DNA of 26,732 nt from NCBI GenBank assembly GCA_051747785.1, contig JBNJGN010000007.1, positions 1 to 26,732 on the forward strand, given 5' to 3'. The translations under genes were made by a program, and so were the position numbers. Each line of letters opens with the position of its first letter. The first letter of the stretch is position 1. The DNA comes from SKVL01 sp051747785. GTDB lineage: Bacteria > Patescibacteriota > Minisyncoccia > Phycocordibacterales > CSBR16-193. Under the pieces are notes generated by a model. The model ran no database searches, had not been told where the DNA came from, and worked only from the letters and a program-made list of their open reading frames with translations. Positions 7,573-13,928 of the stretch are shown piece after piece.

Positions 7573-7969
7573 TGCCGTAGGTCCCGCCTTTGAAAAAGAG
7601 CGGGACAAAGGAGGCACCGTTGAAATGAAATAGTGCCGTAGGTCCCGCCTTTGAAAAAGAGCGGGACAAAGGAGGCACCGTTGAAATGAAATAGTGCCGT
7701 AGGTCCCGCCTTTGAAAAAGAGCGGGACAAAGGAGGCACCGTTGAAATGAGATAATGTCTCAGTTTTTCNNNNNNNNNNNNNNNNNNNNNNNNNNNNNNN
7801 NNNNNNNNNNNNNNNNNNNNNNNNNNNNNNNNNNNNNNNNNNNNNNNNNNNNNNNNNNNNNNNNNNNNNGGAGGCACCGTTGAAATGAAATAGTGCCGTA
7901 GGTCCCGCCTTTGAAAAAGAGCGGGACAAAGGAGGCACCGTTGAAATGAGATAATGTCTCAGTTTTTCA
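7549..7969 (+). repeat. 61-bp tandem repeat that duplicates the rplL 3' end plus a hairpin
   Basis: Full 61-bp units start at 7549, 7610 and 7671. A partial unit (7732-7769) leads into the N gap, and another full unit (7870-7930) and a final partial unit (7931-7968) follow it. Each unit begins GGAGGCACCGTTGAAATGA, which in unit 1 encodes the end of L7/L12 (GGTVEMK, stop). It then carries GTCCCGC and GCGGGAC as the arms of a 7-bp hairpin. The partial units instead end in GAGATAATGTCTCAGTTTTTC, giving an in-frame EMR-TAA ending with a short stem and T run. Apparent units are identical to one another, which suggests recent expansion or an assembly effect. The hairpins may act as repeated weak terminators or mRNA 3' stabilisers. 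Confidence 0.9.
7770..7869. other. Assembly gap (100 N)
   Basis: Exactly 100 N, the conventional size for an unknown gap. The bases before it (ending CTCAGTTTTTC) are the same as those at 7931-7968, and the ~98 bases after it repeat the ~98 bases before it. The two contig ends therefore appear to overlap, and the gap may not exist in the genome. Confidence 0.95.
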
Positions 7970-7993
7970 ACTTCGGAAATGTACACCATAAAG

Positions 7994-8015
7994 ACCCGCC
8001 CGGCGCGGGTTTTTT
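7994..8015 (+). terminator. Rho-independent terminator after rplL
   Basis: ACCCGC (7994-7999) and GCGGGT (8005-8010) form a 6-bp GC-rich stem with a 5-nt loop, followed by a run of six T and a second T run. It closes the L10/L12 operon downstream of the repeat array. Confidence 0.85.
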
Positions 8016-8027
8016 GGTTTTTAATAA

Positions 8028-8056
8028 TTGAATGAGTTGCTCATTATTGCTACAAT
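8028..8056 (+). promoter_or_regulatory. Promoter with an operator-like palindrome in its spacer
   Basis: TTGAAT (8028-8033), 17-nt spacer, TACAAT (8051-8056) preceded by TGC, an extended -10. The spacer contains the perfect palindrome AATGAG-TTG-CTCATT (8031-8045). A protein bound there would block RNA polymerase. The gene downstream encodes a winged-helix protein, so autoregulation is a natural guess. Confidence 0.6.
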
Positions 8057-8071
8057 TAGGTTTTAAATATT

Positions 8072-8668
8072 ATGAATATTCTTGAAAAACTGTTTGGAAG
8101 CTCGGCAAAGGTGCGCATAATGAAAATGTTCCTGTTCCATTCAGGAAGTGTTTTCACTATGGAGGATATAAGAAACAAAACGCAAGTAACTGCCCCTAAG
8201 GTCAGAAAGGAGGTGTTGGGACTTGAGAGTATTGGGTTTCTGAAAAAGAAAAATGTTTTACAAGAGGGTAAGACCAAAGCTCAAAAGAAAGTTCCGGGCT
8301 GGCAGTTAGATCAAGGATTTCCTTATCTTACCGCCTTACAGGGCATGCTTGTACATACAACTCCTTTTGGTAATAAAGATATAGCAAAAAAATTCAAAAA
8401 TTGTGGAGACATAAAGCTTTTGGTGGTATCGGGTATTTTTATACAGAACTGGGAGAGTCGCATAGATCTGTTGGTGGTAGGGGATAAATTAAAAAAAAGC
8501 ACATTGCAATCTACCATTAAGACATTGGAAGCTGATATGGGATGCGAGTTGCGTTATACGATCTTGGCGAGTGATGAGTTTGATTACCGAATGAATATAT
8601 ATGATAAGCTCATAAAAGATGTTTTGGACTTTCCTCATGAAAAGATTGTGAATAAGATCGGTATTTAG
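8072..8668 (+). CDS. Winged-helix regulator with nucleotidyltransferase-like C-terminal domain
   Basis: A 198-residue soluble protein. Residues ~1-75 look like a winged helix-turn-helix: LFGSSAKVRIMKMFLFHSG, then FTMEDIRNKTQVTAPKVRKE and VLGLESIGFLKKKN as the wing region. Residues ~100-198 resemble the minimal nucleotidyltransferase fold seen in many Patescibacteria regulators (IKLLVVSGIFIQNWESRIDL, LVVGDKLKKSTLQSTI). The catalytic GS...DxD pattern is degenerate, with only RIDLLVVGD visible, so enzymatic activity is doubtful. It probably binds DNA and perhaps a nucleotide or partner. The ATG lies 15 nt after an extended -10, so the leader is very short. It is followed after 24 bp by the MscS-related gene, which has its own -10 box. 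The regulated genes are unknown. Confidence 0.7.
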   Translation: MNILEKLFGSSAKVRIMKMFLFHSGSVFTMEDIRNKTQVTAPKVRKEVLGLESIGFLKKKNVLQEGKTKAQKKVPGWQLDQGFPYLTALQGMLVHTTPFGNKDIAKKFKNCGDIKLLVVSGIFIQNWESRIDLLVVGDKLKKSTLQSTIKTLEADMGCELRYTILASDEFDYRMNIYDKLIKDVLDFPHEKIVNKIGI

Positions 8669-8680
8669 TTTAAAATGTAG

Positions 8681-8686
8681 TATAAT
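8681..8686 (+). promoter_or_regulatory. -10 box TATAAT of a leaderless gene
   Basis: TATAAT ends 6 nt before the ATG at 8693, so transcription should begin at or within a base of the start codon. No convincing -35 box is seen. Confidence 0.6.
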
Positions 8687-8692
8687 TTAGAT

Positions 8693-9421
8693 ATGAATCA
8701 AGACCTTTCCAGTGGTATAGATATTTGGATAGCCAATATAAATAACTCATTTCATGAGCTTTGGGAGAAAGTGGCCTATGCCACACCGCAGGTCATCATA
8801 GCTATCCTTATTATCATAATAGGCTGGGTAGTGGGTGTCTTTATCGGCAGAGTTATATCACATCTTATCAAGACCCTGAAGGTAGATGAGGCCCTTGCTC
8901 AAGCCGGAGTGGAGGATATAGTACATCGTGCCGGAATGACCCTTAATTCGGGATACTTCTTTGGGACTTTGGTTAAGTGGTTCATTATAGTGGCTTTTCT
9001 TGTCGCTACTTTGAATTTTCTGGGACTGGAGAGTGTAAATGAGTTTATTCTTGAAGATCTGCTTTTATACATACCTCAGATAATAATAGCTACTTTGGTC
9101 ATTTTTTTGGCGGCACTTGTGGCGGATGTGTTGGAAAAGTTGGTAACCGCCTCTTCAAAAGCCGCTTCTTTGGGTTCGCCGGAGCTTTTGGGGGGAGTTG
9201 TTAAGTGGACGATCTGGGTTTTTGCTATATTTGTGGCACTTGACCATTTACGTATCATTCCCGAATCTTTTATACAGACCATTTTGCAGGGCTTTGTTAT
9301 AGCTATTGCGCTTGCTGTGGGACTTTCTTTCGGTCTTGGGGGGCAGAAATTTGCCGCTGATTATATAGAAAAATTAAGAAAAGGTTCTTCTGATAAGGAA
9401 AGTAATAAATATTCAAGATAA
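8693..9421 (+). CDS. MscS-related membrane protein (conserved TM helix / CmpX type)
   Basis: A 242-residue protein with five hydrophobic helices at about residues 34-55, 89-112, 123-147, 165-185 and 193-217. The last ends ALAVGLSFGLGGQKFAADYI, closely matching the glycine/alanine-rich pore-lining helix of mechanosensitive channels and the 'conserved TM helix' family. The beta domain and cytoplasmic cage of full MscS are missing; after the pore helix only a short charged tail remains (EKLRKGSSDKESNKYSR). It may be a minimal channel relieving osmotic stress or a membrane scaffold; gating cannot be inferred. It is transcribed from its own leaderless promoter and lies directly upstream of the 23S rRNA unit, with only 25 bp between its stop and that unit's -35 box. 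Confidence 0.8.
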   Translation: MNQDLSSGIDIWIANINNSFHELWEKVAYATPQVIIAILIIIIGWVVGVFIGRVISHLIKTLKVDEALAQAGVEDIVHRAGMTLNSGYFFGTLVKWFIIVAFLVATLNFLGLESVNEFILEDLLLYIPQIIIATLVIFLAALVADVLEKLVTASSKAASLGSPELLGGVVKWTIWVFAIFVALDHLRIIPESFIQTILQGFVIAIALAVGLSFGLGGQKFAADYIEKLRKGSSDKESNKYSR

Positions 9422-9446
9422 AGGCGGTAAAAAGAGCTTTTTGTTG

Positions 9447-9474
9447 TTGACAATTGTTTTTGCATCTGTATACT
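9447..9474 (+). promoter_or_regulatory. Strong promoter of the 23S-5S rRNA unit
   Basis: TTGACA (9447-9452), 16-nt spacer, TATACT (9469-9474); transcription would start near 9481. This is the best -35/-10 pair in the stretch between the MscS-like gene and the 23S gene, and its presence implies that 23S is transcribed without a 16S gene. Confidence 0.8.
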
Positions 9475-9489
9475 AAATTCCACGCAATT

Positions 9490-9522
9490 ATGAAAAAAAG
9501 GTTTTATTTATTAAGTGGATAG
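9490..9522 (+). CDS. Possible 10-codon leader peptide (MKKRFYLLSG)
   Basis: An ATG 9 nt after the predicted transcription start opens a short frame, MKKRFYLLSG, ending in TAG at 9520-9522. The stop codon lies inside the 5' arm of the hairpin at 9513-9556, so a translating ribosome would mask that arm. This is the geometry of transcription-attenuation leaders. The ORF is so short that it could be chance; there is no Shine-Dalgarno sequence, although many genes in this window start close to the 5' end of their transcripts in the same way. Confidence 0.35.
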   Translation: MKKRFYLLSG

Positions 9523-9580
9523 AGTGGCATAAAGGTGCTTCAGGCTCTATCCGCTTGATCAAACAAGCGGATTTTTATTT
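9513..9580 (+). promoter_or_regulatory. Attenuator-like pair of alternative hairpins in the 23S leader
   Basis: Hairpin A pairs AAGTGGATAGAG (9513-9524) with CTCTATCCGCTT (9545-9556), 12 bp with one G-U pair. Hairpin B pairs ATCCGCTTG (9549-9557) with CAAGCGGAT (9564-9572), a perfect 9-bp stem with a 6-nt loop followed by TTTTATTT, the form of a rho-independent terminator. The two share 9549-9556 and cannot form together, so A acts as an antiterminator for B. Alternatively, the ~95-nt transcript ending at B is a separate small RNA, or B simply ends read-through from the upstream gene. Confidence 0.65.
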
Positions 9581-9615
9581 CCGACACTGAATTGAGAGAA
9601 TCAGTTCAGTGTCGG
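9581..9615 (+). other. Perfect 11-bp hairpin in the 23S leader
   Basis: CCGACACTGAA (9581-9591) and TTCAGTGTCGG (9605-9615) pair perfectly around a 13-nt loop. It follows the terminator-like hairpin and precedes the boxA-like element. It has no T run, so it is more likely a structural or processing element, perhaps the boxB-like partner of boxA. Confidence 0.7.
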
Positions 9616-9647
9616 GAAAGAAAATACCGATAAGTCAGAATTAACCG

Positions 9648-9664
9648 AACTTTGACAACTGAAT
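9648..9664 (+). promoter_or_regulatory. boxA-like rRNA antitermination element
   Basis: AACTTTGACAACTGAAT closely resembles the boxA motif (CTTTGACAACTGAAT type) common in bacterial rRNA leaders and 16S-23S spacers, where NusB-S10 binds nascent RNA and lets polymerase pass terminators. Its TTGACA core is not followed by a -10 box at the right distance, so a promoter reading is less likely. Confidence 0.65.
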
Positions 9665-9712
9665 CCTGTCCACGCACTTTGCAGGTTGCGTGAAGACAAA
9701 AAGCTGTTGCGA

Positions 9713-9737
9713 GTAATTCTCTGCAACAGGGTAAATA
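9713..9737 (+). other. 5' strand of the 23S processing stem
   Basis: These 25 nt are complementary to 16390-16414, with 24 Watson-Crick pairs and one G-U pair. They bring the ends of the pre-23S together as in RNase III processing stems of other bacteria. Confidence 0.85.
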
Positions 9738-10023
9738 AAAGCGTTTTTAGGTTTCTTAGCGGGAAACCAAGGGCGTATGGTGGATGCCTAGGCTCTAAGA
9801 GGCGAAGAAGGACGTGGCACGACTACGATAAGCTTCGGGGAGGTGTCAAGCAACCTTTGATCCGAAGATATCCGAATGGGGAAACCCGGCCGCTAAGGCG
9901 GTCATCAGTTGCTATAAAAGCAACTGGAGCATACCCGGGGAATTGAAACATCTTAGTACCCGGAGGAAAGGAGACCAATAGGAATTTTCTTAGTAGCGGC
10001 GAGCGAAAAGGAAAGAGCCCAAA

Positions 10024-10137
10024 CCCTACTTCGCTCTTTGCTTCGCAAAGAGCTACGCAGGGCAAGCCCGATTATCAAATAGAATAATTAAGGGCGTGCC
10101 CCGCGAAGCTTGCTACGAAGTAGAGAGCGGAGTGGGG
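10024..10137 (+). other. Extra stem-loop insertion near the 5' end of 23S (IVS-like)
   Basis: Where many bacteria have a short hairpin (between AAACC and GGGTTGTA, domain I), this gene has ~114 nt. The base is a 14-bp helix pairing CCCTACTTCGCTCT (10024-10037) with AGAGCGGAGTGGGG (10124-10137), two of the pairs G-U. Inside are smaller palindromes such as CTTTGC/GCAAAG and GGGC-AA-GCCC. There is no group I core. In other bacteria such stem-loops are intervening sequences cut out by RNase III, leaving fragmented 23S; here it may be cut or simply retained as an expansion. Confidence 0.65.
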
Positions 10138-10355
10138 GGTTGTAAGACAACGACGTGGCATAATGTCGGAAGAGTTACAAAATAATATGTTAGCAGAATC
10201 AGCTGGAAAGCTGAGCCGTAGAGGGTAATGGCCCCGTATGCGAAAACATGTTATCTCTTCTGTCGTTGATCTTGAGTACTTCGAGACATGAGTAGCTCGG
10301 GGGAAGCAGGGAGAACTAACTCCCAAGGCTAAATACTCTTAGAGACCGATAGTGA

Positions 10356-10389
<34 letters not shown>

Positions 10390-10963
10390 GGCGAGGGGAG
10401 TGAAATAGATCTGAAACCATACGTCTACAAGCAGTCGAAGCGGACATAGTTCCGCGACGGCGTGCCTATTGAAGAATGAGCCAACGAGTTTACCTGATTC
10501 CTTTGTCTAAGGGGTTAACCCCCGGAGGCCCAGCGAAAGCGAGTGTTAATAGCGCGAAATATTGAGGTATCAGGTAAGACCCGAAACCAGGTGAGCTTAC
10601 CATGGGCAGGGTGAACTTAGACGAAAGTCTAAGGGAGGCCCGAACCGGGTGGTCGTACAATACCATCGGATGACCTGTGGTAAGGAGTGAAAAGCTAATC
10701 GAACCTGGTAATAGCTGGTTCTCTCCGAAATAGCTTTAGGGCTAGCGTCAAGTGGACCCCTCGGGGGTAGAGCACTGGAAGGGATGAATAGGGGGAAACC
10801 TCGTCATTCCTATCAAACTCCGAATACCGAGGACTGATTGCTTGGCAGTTAGACAGTGGGCGCGAAGGTCCATGAGTCAAAAGGGAAACAGCCCAGATCT
10901 CAGGTTAAGGTCCCTAAATCTATGCTAAGTGCAAACAAAGGAGGTGGAATTTCAGATACAATG

Positions 10964-11006
<43 letters not shown>

Positions 11007-11979
11007 CAGCTCACTCATCAAGAGATTCCGCACCGTAGATAATCGGGGCTAAGCATAGTACCGAAACCGAGGATCATAAATTACTTCGGTAATTTATGGT
11101 GGTAGGAGAGTATTCCTCACCGCGCTGAAGCCAAAGGCGTGAGCCATGGTGGAGTGTGGGGAAGTAAGAATGTTGGCACGAGTAACCGCTAGAGGGGTGA
11201 AAAACCCCTCCGCCGAATGACCAAGGTTTCCTTGGCAATGATAATCAGCCAAGGGTTAGTCGGTCCTAACAAGATGGCGAAAGCCGAATTGGATGGACAC
11301 ACGGTTAATATTCCGTGACCGCAATGTATTTCGATGGAGTGACGGAGTGTAGTACACAAGGCACATTACTGGATTTGTGTTTGTTTCGTAAGGGTGTCTC
11401 TCAGGCAAATCCGTGAGACATTAGCCCAAGCGACGTAAAGATGCGACCCTTCGGGGGAGCAGATCTTGTGGAGCATGCTTCCAAGAAAAGCTTCTAAGGT
11501 TAAATACATTGCGACCGTACCGCAAACCAACACAGGTGGTCGGGTCGAGTAGACCAAGGCGAACGAGTGAGAGGTCCCCAAGGAACTCGGCAAAAAAGCG
11601 GCCGTAACTTCGGGATAAGGCCTGCCACGCTACTCTTCGGGGTAGCGGGGCCGCAGCTAAAGTTTCTCTGGCAACTGTTTATCAAAAACACAGCTCCCTG
11701 CGAACTCGTAAGAGGATGTATAGGGGGTGACGCCTGACCAATGCCGGAAGGTTAAGTATCGAGGGTCTAAGAAAGTTCGCTTTCTTAGGCTGGTTGATAT
11801 AAGCCCCGGTGAATGTCGGCCCTAACTATAAGGGTCCTAAGGTAGCGCAATTCCTAGAAGACTGGGACCTTCCGATTATTAAAATAATTGGAAGGAAAAT
11901 TCCGCTATATGCGGGAAAGGCCGGTAGTATCTGGAGCTACTACATGTAAATTGTGATTTTTACTTTGTCTGGTAGATGA

Positions 11980-11985
11980 TATAAT
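11980..11985 (+). promoter_or_regulatory. TATAAT -10 box inside intron 1, leaderless for the endonuclease gene
   Basis: TATAAT ends 6 nt before the endonuclease ATG at 11992, the same spacing as at 8681-8686 for the MscS-like gene. It suggests that the gene has its own promoter and does not depend on the rRNA transcript. No good -35 box is seen. Confidence 0.5.
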
Positions 11986-11991
11986 TTATGT

Positions 11992-12861
11992 ATGAGTAAA
12001 AATGCTTCCAGTGATTTCGACGGAGATCGAAAGCCGGGCAATCCGCAGGAAACGTTGAACAAGGAGAACTTCTATTATTCGGGTTTTTTTGCGGCAGAAA
12101 TGACATGTTCAGTCATAAAAGCTCAAAATTACAACCCGAAGGGGCATTACTATTATGCCGTTGATATTACTGTAACTAATGCAGATAAATTTCTGCTTCA
12201 GAATATCAATAGAGCTGTAATGGACAAAAGAGGAATAATTACTCCGATCAAAGGAGGTTATAATCTGAGTGCGCGAGGCAAAAATCGTGTACGTAAGGTG
12301 TTAGAATTTTTTGATCGGTATCCGGTTATTGTTGGCGATATCGCTAAAGACCGTCTCGCGTTTTTAAGAGAAGCATTTATGTATCTCGAAACGCATCGCG
12401 GTTCTAGCTTTCGTGAGCAAAAAACCGAAATGATGAACACAATAAGAAATAACCTCAAAAAGGTAAAGGAGAAGGGGTTAGCGACAAGATCGTATGAACG
12501 CGAGAATGTTTGCAAAGATTCCGTAGGTTATTTTTTGGCGGGGTTGCTTGATGGCGATGGCTCTTTTGGTTTTAAAAAAAGAGGCATTTATCAGCAACCA
12601 TACTTTATGATCGCCATGAAAGACAGAAAAATAATCGACCTTTTTCAAGAGTTCTTACATTATGGAAAGGTAAGAAAAAGAAAAGACGGTGTTTATCATT
12701 ATGAAATTAATCATTCAAAAGTGTTACAGCAAGAAGTTATTCCCATGTTTCTTTATCACTATCCTTTGCGTCATAAGAAACAAAGGAAGAGACTAAAGAA
12801 ACTTCAACGGATCCTCAACGACTATACGCGGAACTCCTCCCCAAGCATGGAGAGGGGATGA
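11992..12861 (+). CDS. LAGLIDADG homing endonuclease in intron 1
   Basis: A 289-residue, probably monomeric enzyme with two LAGLIDADG motifs. The first is degenerate, YYSGFFAAEM (residues ~28-37), which keeps an acidic residue (Glu) at the catalytic position but replaces the final Gly by Met. The second, FLAGLLDGDGSFGF (residues ~182-195), is canonical. Such enzymes cut the intron-less 23S gene near the insertion site so that repair copies the intron; some also help splicing as maturases. Two saddle half-domains of ~140 residues fit the length. The final residues (YTRNSSPSMERG) are encoded by the intron's catalytic core, which constrains both. The first motif's divergence leaves cutting activity uncertain. 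Confidence 0.88.
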   Translation: MSKNASSDFDGDRKPGNPQETLNKENFYYSGFFAAEMTCSVIKAQNYNPKGHYYYAVDITVTNADKFLLQNINRAVMDKRGIITPIKGGYNLSARGKNRVRKVLEFFDRYPVIVGDIAKDRLAFLREAFMYLETHRGSSFREQKTEMMNTIRNNLKKVKEKGLATRSYERENVCKDSVGYFLAGLLDGDGSFGFKKRGIYQQPYFMIAMKDRKIIDLFQEFLHYGKVRKRKDGVYHYEINHSKVLQQEVIPMFLYHYPLRHKKQRKRLKKLQRILNDYTRNSSPSMERG

Positions 12862-13293
12862 TATAGTCTGAACTCTATGGCGACATAGAGAGCCTGGTTC
12901 GCATCAGGCCGCCAAACTTATAAAATATGTTTGGTCACTCCTTAATTAAAATTAAAGGATAAAAAGTAACAGATTGTGTCTGGTAAGTTCAGACGTGCAC
13001 GAAAGGCGTAATGACTGGAGAGCTGTCTCGGGGACTTGCTCGGTGAAAATGCAATACCGGTAAAGATGCCGGTTACCTGCAGTGGGACAAGAAGACCCCG
13101 GAAGCTTTACTATAGCTTGATATTGGGGGTACGACGTAGTTGCGTAGCATAGGTGGGAGACTTTGAAACACCGCTCCTGGGCGGTGTGGAGTCGCCAGTG
13201 AAATACCACCCTTCTGTGTTGTACTCTCTAACCTGAGCGGCAAAAACGTTCGGAGACAGTATCTGGTGGGTAGTTTGAGTGGGGCGCTCCTCT

Positions 13294-13738
13294 TAATGTG
13301 CGTCCTTGATCAATGGACTCCGTGTTGATCTAAATGCTCGGTTGGCCTTATCGGCCATCGAGAATGGGAGCCGTTTCGAGTAATCGGAACGTGATAATTC
13401 GGCTGTATGCTGGAAGACCCGCAATGTATCCTGAGGTACCTTTTGAAATAAAAAAGGTAAAAATCCAAAGGTGAAGCGGACAATCAGCAGGAAACCGAGT
13501 ACTGAATAGTGCTTGGGATCCTCAGAGACTGTACGCCGAACTCCCACTCTTTTGTATTTTAAAAGAGTGGGAGATGAGACAGTCCGATCTCTGTGGCGAC
13601 ACAGAGCCTTACAGGGATAATATTAGTATCTTTGTAAGGACCTAATATATTCTTTCTTAAAATAATCTTATTATAAGAAGATATTAAGAAATAAAAGCTA
13701 TTCTTTCTGAAACAAGATACATATTAGGGAACATAATG
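13294..13738 (+). ncRNA. Group I intron 2 in 23S (E. coli ~2262), no ORF
   Basis: The exon ends CTCCTCT and resumes CCTAAAAAGTAACGG. Joined, CCTCTCC pairs perfectly with GGAGAGG, restoring the normal helix. The intron ends in G. P7 is a perfect 6 bp, GACTGT (13527-13532) with ACAGTC (13579-13584), within the classic R and S contexts, and an AATCAGCAGGAAACC segment upstream resembles the P/Q region. The 445-nt intron has no ORF. About 140 nt of AU-rich sequence with hairpins (P9-type extensions) follow the core. The guide sequence is not certain; GGAG near 13366 is a candidate. Confidence 0.88.
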
Positions 13739-13928
13739 CCTAAAAAGTAACGGAGAGGTCTATTAAGGTCAGCTAGGCGCGAATGGAAACCGTGCCGATA
13801 GTGTATAGGCACAAGCTGGCTTGACTGCGAGAGGTACATCTCGAGCAGGCGCGAAAGCGGAGCTAAGTGATCCGACGGTGCACCTTAGACGTGGCCGGAG
13901 CTCATCGGATAAAAGCTACTCCGGGGAT

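Larger units (their letters stand above)
11856..12976 (+). ncRNA. Group I intron 1 in 23S (E. coli ~1943), with homing endonuclease gene
   Basis: The exon breaks after AATTCCT and resumes at TGTCTGGTAAG, reproducing the universal CCUUGUC sequence. The last exon base is U and the last intron base is G, as group I introns require. The exon TCCT can pair with intron GGGA soon after the splice site, giving the expected U-G pair at the cut. The P7 helix is a perfect 6 bp, GACTAT (12820-12825) with ATAGTC (12863-12868). The 1121-nt length is due to the LAGLIDADG ORF at 11992-12861, whose last codons overlap the P7 5' strand. Confidence 0.9.

Noticed and set aside
7549..7969. Possible CRISPR array
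   Set aside because: Units are 61-bp direct repeats without variable spacers, include rplL codons, and no cas gene is near.
7398..7989. Minus-strand ORFs that span the N gap
   Set aside because: They include undefined bases and only read the 61-bp repeat backwards.
9652..9680. Second 23S promoter at TTGACA 9652
   Set aside because: No -10 hexamer at 16-18 nt; the sequence matches boxA better.
13608..13626. I-SceI-like string CAGGGATAATATTAG in intron 2
   Set aside because: It matches only part of an 18-bp site and the intron carries no ORF; best read as chance.
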